Shown here piece after piece: positions 34,727 to 46,146 of a DNA stretch of 64,000 bases. Source of the DNA: Saturnia japonica. Taxonomy: Eukaryota > Arthropoda > Insecta > Lepidoptera > Saturniidae. The DNA lies in the NCBI GenBank assembly GCA_033032175.1, contig CM065319.1:15721018-15785017 (forward strand). The letters run 5' to 3'. A program made the translations under genes and the position numbers. The first letter of the stretch is position 1. Each line of letters opens with the position of its first letter. The notes under the pieces are model-generated. The model did not search any database. It had not been told where the DNA came from and was given only the letters and a program-made list of their open reading frames with translations.

Positions 34727-35700
34727 CACTCTTCTTCTTCTAACTAACTTGCCAACTAGTCATCTTTATTCAAAACCATTATTGTTATTATCAAGTGAAT
34801 ATAGCGTACTGTCTTAGAACGAATTCAGTATCCCAACAAGATGGTGGCTTGTGGTGGTGGGTTTTTGTGGCACATCAAAATGTATGCTTCCAGCTTATAT
34901 TTATAATCCACTGCACATAAACACAATAACCAAGCTATATCACACAAAACATTATAAGTATTAAATAATATAGGGTCTAAAACCTAAATTAATAAAACTA
35001 TACTAATATTATAAAGCTGAAGAGTTTCTTTGTCTGTTTGTTTGGTTGAAATCGCTAATCTCAGGAACAACTTGTTCGAATGGAAAAAAATATTTTTTTT
35101 GGGTATCCCATTGATCGAAGAAGGCTATAGGCTATATAATGCTATATAATATCACACTACGGGTAATAGGACCGGAGCATCAATAAAAAATGTTGCTAAA
35201 AATGGGGAAAATATATTGCTCTCGAGAACTTCCATTGCATGCGCTGCGCAAATTGTTAAAGTTCCGCAACAACCATGTGTGACGGAATTTTTTCTCTTAA
35301 AATGTTAAAAAAAGTCTGCGATAGCATTTGGCTATCTTTTATGGTTGACTCAATATAACCTTTTTTATGGTAATAAAAATTGTTCTAAAATAATGCATTA
35401 TTTGCGAAGGTGTTTCAATAAACATGGTATAAAACCTTATTGAAATAAATACAATATTCATCACAAGTATTTAATTTTGAACATAAGCGTCCTCGACATA
35501 AATTGATTTCAATAAATATCTTAGGAGATATCACAGTTTTAAAATAACTCTGAAGAAAATGAAAGAAAGTTTCAGCTCCTTTAGAATTGTATTATAAGTG
35601 CCTAAGACCCACTCTTCTGTGATACAGACCAAGCTGTGCGGGTCAGTTAGTTAAAAACAAAAACCGCAACATTTCACTTCAAGATCCCGCCAAAAACTTC
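34727..35700 (-). repeat. R1 copy split by a Helitron-like insertion
   Basis: R1 in minus orientation: tail end cttcttcttctaactaac at 34730, gatggtggc near 34840, atatagggtct near 34974. Then a foreign piece 34999-35640 starts ctatactaatattataaagc, followed by atcgctaatctcaggaac and gaaggctataggctatat, typical of non-autonomous Helitron-like repeats in Lepidoptera. R1 resumes at ttaaaaacaaaaaccgcaac and ends ttcaagatcccgccaaaa. Confidence 0.65.
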
Positions 35701-36500
35701 AATCGTATTTAATATCAGCCATAAATATCGTTATTTATAATTAAATAATGAGTTGCTTTTTATTTACGCGGTGTATAATAATTACTAGCTGTGCTCCACG
35801 GTTTCACCCGTGTTATTTTTATACGACAAACACCGCAATGCCAACGCACAGGTGTACCTAAACTATGTGTCCGAATAACAAGCTATAAAGAGAAAAGTTG
35901 CACTTCATAAAATTGTCTTTGTTTGCCATGTTTAAAATAATTAACTTACATATTTATTTTAATTTTTAACAATTGTTTGTCATAAAATAGCTTATTTTGG
36001 CTTATGCTTAGAGCTTAGAGAGGTATATGCTACCGCTGAATATTTTTTAGATATATTAAGGCCCAATATTTTTTTACATTTTTTTTACGTACCACTAAAA
36101 ATTATCACAGTACACGCCGAAAAAGAAGTTTGGGACAGCTTCGTGTTCCAACTTACTTAACAAAAAACAATATTAAAAGCTAGCTGGGATGTGCACCTTG
36201 AAGCTAGATACCCTGTACTATTCCTCTTGAATCAAGCTATCGTATACAAAAAGAATATTTCAAATCCGACTGGTAGTTCCAGAGATTAGCGTGTTTAAAC
36301 AAACAAATGACCATAAAAATTCTTCCGGTCTATTATATTCTTCTTCTTCTGTTTTCAATCTTGGCAACCCAGTCAACTTTAGAGACTAATACTGCCATTT
36401 TCAAGTTATGCGAATTCGATACTTTAGGCGGATGGAGGGAATAGGCGGGTAAATGAAGAAGTGGCAATAAATAAATACAATTAAAAATAATATTAGAAAC

Positions 36501-39500
36501 CTACAATGACAATTTATGATAATTAAGAAATTTTACTAATGATTTAATATATATATTATTATTGAGAGATAAGATAGATGACAGGTCGAAAGGAAGAATA
36601 GCCTTATAATTACACAAAATATCAAACAGTGGTAAAGAGTTATAAAGAGAACAGTTGAAGAGAATATGCATAATGTTACCCTCTTCCAGACCACACTCAC
36701 AGATAGATGTATCTCTAATCCTTAATTTGTTTAGGTGGACTGGCGAACAACAGTGGCCAAACCTTAGCCTCGAAATAATAGTTGTAATTTTCTTACGAAA
36801 TCTCCATTTGGAGAACCACGGTTTTAGAGCAATTGAAGAATGAAATCTTTTATAAAATTTACCTTTGCTTGAATGACCCCAGTGCATATTCCACCTTTCA
36901 ACCAAGTCTTGACGAGGTAGAAAAGAAAGTAAATCCTGGCTATATAAATAATTATCAGGAGCACCTTGAAAAGCTGCCAATTTAGCCAAACCATCAGCAT
37001 TTTCATTACCATGGATACCTGAATGACCAGGAATCCATATCAAGGAAATTTGTAAACCTAGTTGCACACAGTATTTCAGTTTGTTTTTAATTACAAGAGA
37101 AATCGGTGACCAATTTTTTTTTTTAAAAGGATTATGTAAAAGAGATTGTAAACAACTTAAAGAATCCGTAAAGATCACAGCCCTGGTAATTTTTTCCGTT
37201 ATGATATAGCTGATACATTCCAAAATAGCTAAGCATTCCCCAGAAAAGTTAGATAGTAGAGAAGAGTATTTAAAAAGCTTAAAATATCCAGACGAAATTT
37301 GATAAAAAGCAGCACCTACTCCTTGTTTATTATTTTGAATGGTCGAAACATTTCCAAAAAAATCTGAAAAATTTCCTTTAAGTGGTTCAACAGATTTAGA
37401 TGAATCAGTAAAAAAACTTCCGCATTAGGAGCGTTCTTTTTAATAAAATTCGAAAGTTTGGAATCAGTATTTGACATATTTTTTCCTATACCTATGGATA
37501 ATCTTACATCAGGTTGGAAAATAAGCACACTGTAATCAAAAAAGAAGAGAGGATTACATGGAAAATTTGTGATTGTACATTCCTGTTTATGTAAATTCCT
37601 GAGACTATGAATTAAATGCGGCAGAGGCATTCGATGCCAGTAGCTATTATTTTTAACAATAAGGCTATCAAGATGTTATTTTTTTATGAAGAGGATGGTC
37701 CAAAAGTTGAAAGGATTTGTATAGATACCGATCTGATAAAAACTGTCTTCTTATGTGCAGGGGTGGATCTGCGCATTCTATTTGCAGAGCATCAATGGGA
37801 GTGCTTTTCATGGCCCCAATGACAATACGCAGGCTCTTAGATTGAATAAGGTTAAGTTTATGAATTACAGATTTATTAACAGGACAAAGAGTGAAAGAAC
37901 CATAGTCTAAAAGACTTCTTATCATTGCATTATATATCAACTTTAAAGAAAAAGGATGTGCACCCCACCAAACTCCAGAAAGTGCTCTCATCATATTAAT
38001 GTTTCTTTCAGACTTAGCAACTATGAAATTAACATGCGGAATGCCTGTACATTTGCTATCAAATATTCTACCAAGGAAAATAATTTAGTTCCTTAACGGT
38101 AAGCTCGCCTGATTTAAAGAAACACTTATATGAGGATTAGTTTTTCTTCGAGAAAAAACGACTACTTTGCTTTTAGAAACAGAAAAGGAAAGACGATGAT
38201 CAGACATCCAATGCGATAATCTATCCCATGACTGCTCTACAATTTTAGCAGCCAAACCTATCGAACTGTTCGAGGAATAAATTAGTAAATCATCAGCATA
38301 CTGAAGAACAGAACACTGAGGGAAAACTACAGAATCTAGATCATTTGTATAAACATCATACAATATAGGACTAAGAACAGACCCCTGCGGTACACCTTTC
38401 CAAAGTACTCGGCTGTGATTGTTCATTCCCAGAGTTCTCAAGATAACAGTTCTACCACTAAAAAGATTAAAAATGAAATCTATAAACTTTGAAGGAATAT
38501 TAAGGTTCTGCAGCTTGTTTTTTAGTACTATCAAGTCAACATTATCATAAGCAGCTTCAATATCAAGAAATGCAGCCACCAATGATTCATTCCTGGTTAA
38601 GGCAATTTGAATATCTGTCGAAAAAATTGAATGACTATCAGAAACACTACGTCCCTTCCTAAACCCAAACTGAGAAGAACTTAAAAGATTGTGGTGCTCT
38701 AAAAACCATTCTAACCTGTTTTTGATTAGATGTTCTGTCAATTTAGAGAGAACCGATGACAAAGCCACAGGTCTGAAAGAATTCGCATCAAATGGATCTT
38801 TATTAGGTTTTAAAATAGGAATTACTATTTGTTGTTTCCACGAGTTTGGAATGCGACCAGTTTCAACAATAATATTTATTAAACTCAAAATAAATGATAA
38901 AGTTAAAGGTTTTGCATTAACCACAAAAGAATACGGAATACCATCAATCCCAGGTGACGTATCAGAAACACGGTTCAAGACTAATTTCAATTCCTGTAAT
39001 GAAAAAGGAGCATCTAAGGACTCCAAGGTGTTACTTTAATCAGAAATGTAATTATAAGGCATTTCATCTAAATTAGGAACATAACTTGGGGCCAGTTTAT
39101 TTAAAAAGGGTTCAACCCTCTCAAGCGAGAAGGAAGAAAAATTAAATTATGATTAGTTTTTGTGGAAGATCTATAACGACGTATATTTCGCCATACTATA
39201 GAGGGAGACGTTTCAGGCGACAGTGACAAACAAAAACGTTGCCAACCATCTCGCTTCTTCTTTTTTAAAAGCCTTTTAGTTGCCGCTAAAGTATTTTTGT
39301 ATTGAAGAAAAGAATTTAAATCAAGCACCAAGTCACAATTTTTTTCAGAAATATTTCGTCTATGAATAGCCTGAGTACATTCCTTGTCCCACCAAGGTGG
39401 AGACTGAATATTTCTACTAGCAACATTTTTACAAGGAAAGCATTCATCAGCCGCTAACTTCAAACTAGTAATAAGGGTATCATATGATTGTTTTAAGTTA

Positions 39501-40267
39501 GTTAAACAAACTTCAGGTTGTGATGTAATTTTATTATCCAGAACTGAACTAAATGACTCCCAGTTACAGTTTGTTAGATTATACTTCAGTAACGGTGGTA
39601 GAGGAGTTAGGCGGGAAACTGATGTAGGCTTCGAAATGATGATTGGAAAGTGATCACTACCATATGATAACTCATGACACCTCCACATTAAACAGGAAGA
39701 GAGGGACGAAGAACAAAGAGAAATGTCTAAAAAACTCAAAGATTGACCCGGAATACCACGACGAGTCACTGAGCCATCATTTAAGACACATAGGTTCAAA
39801 TCATCTATTATACCAGCAAGTTCAATTCCTAACCTATCATCGTTAGGAGCGCCCCACAGGGAATGATGAGCGTTAAAGTCACCTAAAATAATAACTGGAG
39901 AAGGGATAGAATCAATAATACACTTAAGTACAGGAATTACTGAAGTATCTTTATGGGGAATATAAAGAGAGAGAAATGAAATATTATCTATTATAGCTGC
40001 AACTGCATTTAATTTCCCCTTATTAAAAAAAGGTAGTGATAAAGATTTGAAAAAAACGTTTTTTTTAATAAGAAGGGCTAAGCCCCCAAAACCATCCTCT
40101 CTGTCATCTCTCAGAATAAAATAGCCTGGTACTTTAAATATGGTACCTGGTTTCAACCAAGTCTCGCATAAAGCTAAAATAGGTGGTTTAAATCTATTAA
40201 TCAAGTAATATAAATCAGTCCGTTTTGATATTACACTTCTACAGTTCCACTGAAGAATGTAATCCAT
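36501..40267 (-). pseudogene. LINE ORF2 (endonuclease, reverse transcriptase, RNase H)
   Basis: Starts MDYILQWNCRSVISKRTDL at 40267. APE endonuclease 40267-39101: ALCETWLKP, GGLALLIKK, VIILGDFNAHHSLWG and YGSDHFPI, with the catalytic Glu, Asp, Asn and His visible. RT 39026-38085: [63 protein letters not shown] and active-site LQYADDLLIYSS. Post-RT piece 37994-37668; RNase H 37223-36501: VIFTDSLSCLQSL, WIPGHSGIHGNENADGLAKL. Frame breaks near 39030-39100, 38040-38085 and 37230-37660. Catalytic residues are kept, so the breaks look recent. Confidence 0.9.
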
Positions 40268-41753
40268 GTTTGAAGGAATTAAAAAGTGTGACTGATATAT
40301 TTTGAATCAAGTTGATTGCAACGTGGTCAGGTAAACAAGAATTAGAAATAATATTCATCAAGGAAATAATCAAGGCATTTATATCTACATTTTCTTCATT
40401 GGTATCTTTATTGTTATTCAAGGCACAACCATTATTTGAAGGAGGAATTTCATAATTTTTAATCAAGTCCTTATGTGCTTTAATATCATAGCCCTTAGCT
40501 AAAGGAGCATGTGTTTTTGGTTTCAATAAAAATGTTTTTTTATATGAAAAAGTGTTTCTTTCTGAATCATCTGCCTGTGTGTGTATTAATGGTTTTTCCC
40601 TATTAGGGTTGGAGGTTAAAACCTCAACAAATGATTTTTTTGCTGGTGAGAATTTTTTGTCAGCCTCTTGGTAAGAGACTGAATGATTAGACATATAATG
40701 TTTTGTCTTTTTGACGCACAAACTCTGAACAAGTTTTATCTATGGCTTTGTGAAGCCCAGAACAATTAATACATCTGTAGTCCCCATCTACACCACATGA
40801 TGAACCATCATGTTTCTCACCACATTTAAAGCAACGAGGTTTGCTTCTACACTGAATCCGTGTGTGCCCAAAACGGCAGCAATTAAAACATTGTATTACT
40901 GGGTAAATATATTGTTCCACTGGCAGAAATGAATAAAAACAAAATACCCGAGAAGGAAGAGCTTGACCATCAAAAGTTATGACTACTGTTTGTGTAGGGA
41001 TCCAAGTAGAGCCCTCTGGGCTACTGGCCTTCCTACTAAGCCTACGGGAACGTATGATTGACCCAAATCCATCAGGAATTCTTAAATTATTAATAATGTC
41101 ATTATGCGACCACTCAATTGGAATCTCACGAATTATTCCTAATTTACATACATTATAAGTTGGAATTGAAGTTTTATAATTATTACTACCTAATATGGAA
41201 CTGCTTAAAAATTTATTGGCAGCTATTGACGACTTAAATGATACTGACAGACGATTTCTATCCAATTTTTTTTATTCCGTCTTCTAAAACATCTGTCATT
41301 TGAATTTTTTTGTAAAAAGTAGCCAAATTTTAGTGGATGCAGAGTTGTACCTGCTTTTGGATCCTCCGTTACTAATTCCACTGTAACAATATTATGGACC
41401 GGGGAATGAGTCTTTATTAAAATTGTCTGTTAACATTATTTGAAAATTTCTCATCTGAAGTATTACTGTCAGTATTATTGAGAACTTAGAGCACTCCCTA
41501 CCTCGGAAGACTTGGTGGAAACAGGAAGATTTGTTAAAGAAGTGTTTGTAATTAATGGCTTCTTATTAAACCGAACAGATTTATCTTTTATTGGTTTAAA
41601 AGTCTGAGTCAATTTCCGTCTATACTTTTTCATATCCTCAACAGATACTGAGTTCAACATTTTAGGATCGGAAGAAATATATCTATCTGCATCTAATAGT
41701 GTTAACAAAGGGTGTTTGTCAGGAGGAGGGTCAGGCTCAGAATCCAGATCCAT
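40239..41753 (-). pseudogene. LINE ORF1 (gag-like, CCHC zinc knuckles)
   Basis: ATG at 41753 begins MDLDSEPDPPPDKHPLL. Readable pieces 41753-41475, 41265-40687 and 40721-40239 lie in different frames, so there are breaks near 41270-41475 and near 40700. The middle piece has an RNA-binding-like region and knuckles CFNCCRFGHTRIQC and CFKCGEKHDGSSC, then a third Cys cluster CINCSGLHKAIDKTC, as in I/Jockey gag proteins that coat the element RNA. Its stop at 40239 lies 28 bases inside ORF2, so the two frames overlap. Confidence 0.85.
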
Positions 41754-42000
41754 GATTAAAATAAAATAAAAAACTTACCCCTGAATGTTCTCGAAGCTAC
41801 ACAAAATTAACTAAACTACACAAAATTACAGATATAAAAGTTGAAAAGAAAGACAAACTATAAGAATAAACAATAACAATGAAAATATAACGCCACAGTT
41901 AATTAAAATCAAAAAATGTCGACCGCCAAATTTGAAGATTGCCCGCCCTTTTTTTCCGGTCTATTAAATTAGTGTATACATATGTATACTATAGACTGTA

Positions 42001-42616
42001 GATAAAAGTATTAAAAAAAATTCTACTTAGTAAACCAAATTCCGAATAATATGAAAAAAAAATTGTTTACTTTTTATGCAACCTTGTTAACAACAAAATT
42101 TGGCACAAGACTAGGCATTCTCTGATAATAACAACAATGTTTGTCTTATTTTAAATTGATTATTTGAATAAGAAAGTTATGATTTGAATATTTCAGGTCT
42201 TTAAATCAATTTTTCACGAAGTATGAAAAAAAATTGTTTAATAATCAAATGTATTTTTTTAAATCAATTGTATTATTACGAAAATAATTGTTTAAAAAAA
42301 TCGATTTTATTGTTAAATTTACATACCTACTTGACTCAAATTCCCCAAAAAGTTTGATCAAGTTTCCCAAATTGGGGAAGAACAAAGTCCTAATTTCCAC
42401 AAATTCCCGACATAGCTTTCTTAATAAAAAAAATGAAGTAAAACTTCTTTAGGCATTACTATGGATATCTGAATGTATTATTCATGATTTAATTCACTAA
42501 TTAAAAGTGATAACGAAAAATATCTGGCATTCTATATTGTTACTTAAAAAGTGAGCACTATTACTCATGAAAAAAAAATTGGTTGCCTGTAAAGTCGGTA
42601 TACGGGCGAAAGTTTT
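42001..42616. other. AT-rich intergenic DNA
   Basis: No gene or clear element; long A/T runs. aattccccaaaaagtttgatc (42342) and related words recur at 44975-45005 (aatttgagcaaaattttgggg), so a weak dispersed repeat may bracket this interval. Confidence 0.4.
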
Positions 42617-42865
42617 ACGTGACAACGACTTTGAGTGGTAAAATAATTTTAATGTGAATATTCATTCGTATAGTAGGAAGAAGGATGAAATAATAGTAAC
42701 CATTTTATGTCTGTCTCTCTCGCTCTTAGGCGGGCTAACCATGCCCGAGTGGAAGGGACGCGTGCCTCTCACTCGCTCTCATTGTGAGCGCATAACGTGA
42801 GTGGAGCGTAACGCAGTTTCTTGAAGTGTCACCCGGCAAACCAATTTATAAGACGTTGTCACGTC
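42617..42865. mobile_element. MITE with ACGTGACAACG ends
   Basis: Left acgtgacaacgact at about 42617; right agacgttgtcacgt at about 42851. The ends are inverted with one mismatch. The GC-rich centre has gctctcattgtgagcgcataacgtgagtgg-type palindromic words. Non-coding, about 250 bp. Confidence 0.65.
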
Positions 42866-42984
42866 AAAAAACAGGACTTCATGACAGGACAGGAATACAT
42901 CAAGATAATAAACATAATTACACGATGGATTAAAAAGCATGAATCTATCCTTGTTTCGTTTAAGTAATTTTTCATTAGCGGGGA

Positions 42985-43655
42985 ATCGAACCCGGTACTT
43001 AGTTTATTCAACCGATGAATTACGATGATTACCAGGGATGGAAAGTATGAGAGAGATATAGGAAGGAGAGTAAATGCCGGTAATATGGTGAATGGGGCGT
43101 TACACACCTTTATGAGCAGCCAGAGTATTTCTATGAAAGCTCGTTTGGCTGTGCATAGAGGAGTGTTGGTTCCAACGCTCAAGTACGGACTTGTAAGCTG
43201 GGTGTGGCAGAAAAATCATGAAAGTAAAATAAATGCAGTTAAAATGAGAGCGCTAAGAGGTATGTTAGGAGTGAAATTGAGTGACAGGATAAGAAATAGT
43301 GTGATAAGAGAGCTTTGTGGTGTGAAAGAAGATATAGTCACACGAATTGAGAAAGGGGGGCTTAGATGATTTGGGCATGTTGAGAGGATGAATGAAAGAA
43401 GAATGACTAAACAAATTTATGATGCGAGTATGAAAGGAATCGTTGGAAGAGGAAGGCCTAGACGAACATTTATCGATCAAATCGGAGACGTTCTGAAGAG
43501 ATAAGTTCAAGGGTACTCTAAACCGAAGAGCATGCATGAAAAGATTAATGAATGTCGAAGAAGCGAAAGAGGTATTCCTGGATCGTAGCAGGTGGAAGGA
43601 CGTGGTCTCTACCTATCCCGTTGGGATATAGGCGTGATTTATGTATGTATGTATG
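42985..43655 (+). mobile_element. RTE-clade LINE, 5'-truncated
   Basis: The frame 43025-43369 reads RDGKYERDIGRRVNAGNMVN, ALHTFMSSQSISMKARLAVH, GVLVPTLKYGLVSWVWQK, KMRALRGMLGVKLSDRIRN, REDLCGVKEDIV-like. A TGA at the tryptophan of the expected LRWFGHVERMNE breaks it; the rest (TKQIYDASMKGIVGRGRPRR) follows in frame. The end is marked by an (ATGT)n run at 43641-43655, a usual RTE 3' terminus. The bases just before (gcggggaatcgaacccgg) look like an inverse tRNA B box from an older SINE. Confidence 0.85.
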
Positions 43656-45032
43656 AATTCGAAAGAAAATGGCTAGGTAAAGATTAGCACAGTGGCAAAG
43701 TAGATAAGTTAGTTATTTAGACAAAAAATGTTGTAAATAGGTATTTGTGCGATCGCTAGCTGCGCCGCGCCCGGCCGTTCGTTGATCCGAGCATCAGCTG
43801 TTTTTGATTTTGTATTTCATTGCTGGTTTTTTTTTTAGTAAAGTAATGTATTTGTTATGAAATTATCATTTCATTTAGCGGTACTAACATGATGGAGCGT
43901 AAATAATGCTAATAAGTCAAGATCGATTTTTTCCTCGTCGCATTATCAAAGGTGTCATTAGTACTATCGTCTGTCATCGTTTTCGGGAGCGGTCTCCTAA
44001 TACCAGTTATTGTTTAGCCGAAAGGTAATAGGCTTAAAAGTGTTTAGGAATGAAAACAACTAGTTTCCAAAATGTATAAAGCGCCATTTGCATGTTGATA
44101 GAGTTGCCATTTGGAAATGTGTCCGTTAAAATTTTTTGTTGACTCATACCAACGATGATGGCTCTGTGTCCATGATAACTCAGTAGTAACATGCTCAAAC
44201 ATTAAATCGATCGTTAGAATAAAATTTCCTTGATTTTGAACACCTCTGTTGGCCCATCTATTTTCCATACTGAGAATCTTCTATACATGGTGCCATAAAC
44301 TTAAGAAAAGAAGAGAACTCTTATAAAAAAAAAAAAAAAACAGAAAATATGTAACGCGATTTAAATGAAATCTTAATTTATGAAACATGAAAATTTCTTC
44401 TTTAAAAGGTTTTCGTAAAAATCATCTATATCAACGAAGCTTAAACTATCGACAACTAGTATTGTACATAAAAAAGTGCATATAACTCTGGTTGTTACAC
44501 AGCTAGGCCAGTCCGATAATGAAGTCGCAAAAATCAGCACTTGCATTGTCCATGCATGCATTAAATGAGTTCTATCTCATTCGCTCGTAGGCTAAATGCT
44601 ATAGATGTTGGCTTATCTATTTTAGTGTTAGTACTCTTTCGTTTCACCGTGTTTCAAATCACTACGGTAATAAGAAGTTTTCACTTCAAAAACAACAAAA
44701 ACGTTTAAAGATAGCGGTTTCCAATTTTTCCTACTACATGTATTTTTTTCGTGAGTAACAGTGCGCACTTCTTTTTATTCTAAATATTAGGATGCCTGGT
44801 TTTTTTCATTATAATTTTAAAGTTATGACTTAAGATTTATGTAATGTATTTAGATATTCATTATTAACAGCTAAAGAAGTTTTACTACAAATTTTTTTTA
44901 TTGCATTACAATTTGCCTTTTACAAAGCTATGGGGGAATTTGTGGGTAAACAGGACTTCAACCTACCTAAATTTGGGGAATTTGAGCAAAATTTTGGGGA
45001 ATTTAAACATTGATTATTGACAGCCCTCTTAA
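43656..45032. other. Intergenic DNA without recognised genes
   Basis: AT-rich; short open frames at 44044-44268 and 44373-44561 (-) show no domain or homology I recognise. A short GC-rich stretch lies at 43755-43800. Confidence 0.4.
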
Positions 45033-45968
45033 CTAGAGGTGGGCGATGATGATTGATTTATATGATTGAAATATTTCGATTTAGAGTTATAATTCAATAT
45101 TGATTTACAATTATGAATGATGATCATTCATAATGGAGTCATTGAAGTAATAATACCCAGAGATGGGCGAGAGTGGAAAGCATAGTTCGCACAGTCGTAA
45201 ACTAAGAACGGTAAAAAAGGTCGTCCGGTCGTAATAATTACTCATTTTAACAAATTAGTAACCTAGCATTAGGAATTAATAATGGTACTTCCATTGAGAA
45301 TGATAACTCATCTTCGAACTACTAATATTAGTAATTACCAATGGTACATCGATTATGAATATCACTCATCATTGAACTACTAATGGTACTTCAGTTATGA
45401 TTGATCACTCACCATCGAATAAAATTAGTAATTAATAATGGCTGTAATAGAAATAACTCGAGATAACTTCATAATTGATTGATTACATTAAGTAGTATAT
45501 TTATTTTCTCGCCCACCGTTACTGCTAACTAGAGGTGGGCGATTATGAATGATTTACTTAATTGAGATATTTAAATTATGAGTTCTAATTCAAAATTGAA
45601 TTACGAATTTGAATGATCATTCATTATGGAGTCTTGGATGTATTACCTATACGTGGTCTAGAGTGGAAAACTAAAAAAAGGTCATTAGGTATTTCAATTA
45701 TCAGTGATCATTCATAACCGAAGTACCGGACATGCTTACTTTTTATCCACTCATAATCGATTACCGAAATTTTTTTTTTTAGGGCATTTTCATGTATTCT
45801 TAAAAAACTTTCTTATAAAGACCTTCATATTAATGATCAATATTACTTGTTCAATTATGAGTAATAATTCATAATTGATTTACTAATCTCCCATTAGTAA
45901 TTACTAATGGCTTTAATCGAGATTACTCATAAAAAAACATAATTAAATCATAATCGCCTACCTTTACC
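45033..45968. mobile_element. Two tandem foldback elements upstream of tra2
   Basis: Copy 1 about 45033-45528 and copy 2 about 45529-45968 both begin ctagaggtgggcgat. They end tcgcccaccgttactgctaa and aatcgcctacctttaccgac, so each has imperfect inverted ends (ggtgggcga / tcgcccacc). Interiors are AT-rich and full of short palindromes (gatcattcataatgg, agtaattaataatgg). Non-coding. Their right end is only about 180 bases from the tra2 ATG. Confidence 0.65.
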
Positions 45969-46146
45969 GACTGCTAACAGTGCTAACTGGTCTATGGTGC
46001 TAACTAAAAGCGCCATTTTGTTTTTCAATTTTGGCGAAGCGTGCTTTAGTGTGCTGAAAATAATTTATATTGAACTTTCCACGTGTAATAATAGATTGAA
46101 TACGTATTAATTACTTTTATTCGTCGTTTTTGTCACGTTGTTCGTT
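45969..46146 (+). promoter_or_regulatory. Probable tra2 promoter and 5' UTR
   Basis: 178 bases between the foldback element and the tra2 start codon. No clear TATA box. Contains agcgccattttg (YY1-like word) at 46008. Placement is by position only. Confidence 0.4.

Larger units (their letters stand above)
36340..41953 (-). mobile_element. Nearly full-length I-like LINE (5.6 kb) with target duplications
   Basis: Bounded by ttccggtctatta at 36323-36335 and 41954-41966 (next bases tatt/aatt nearly match), a target-site duplication. Minus strand: 5' UTR 41953-41754; ORF1 (gag) 41753-40239; ORF2 40267-36501 (endonuclease, RT, RNase H); 3' UTR to about 36352; tail (GAA)n reading agaagaagaag. The full set of domains, an encoded RNase H and CCHC knuckles suggest the I superfamily. 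Several frame breaks make it inactive, but length and order are complete. It sits about 1.9 kb upstream of ValRS and 4 kb upstream of tra2. Confidence 0.92.
35784..42000 (-). mobile_element. Helitron-like element split by a LINE
   Basis: Left end ACTAGCTGTGCTCCACGG (inverse of the CAGCTAGT 3' end), then the family body with gtagttccagagattagcg near 36280. The copy is interrupted after ttccggtctatta and continues after the LINE as aattagtgtatacatatg. No helicase; non-autonomous. Same family as 18722-19070. Confidence 0.6.

Noticed and set aside
45033..45968. Origin or matrix-attachment role for the AT-rich palindromes
   Set aside because: Inverted ends and two tandem copies fit foldback/MITE elements better; no independent support for an origin.
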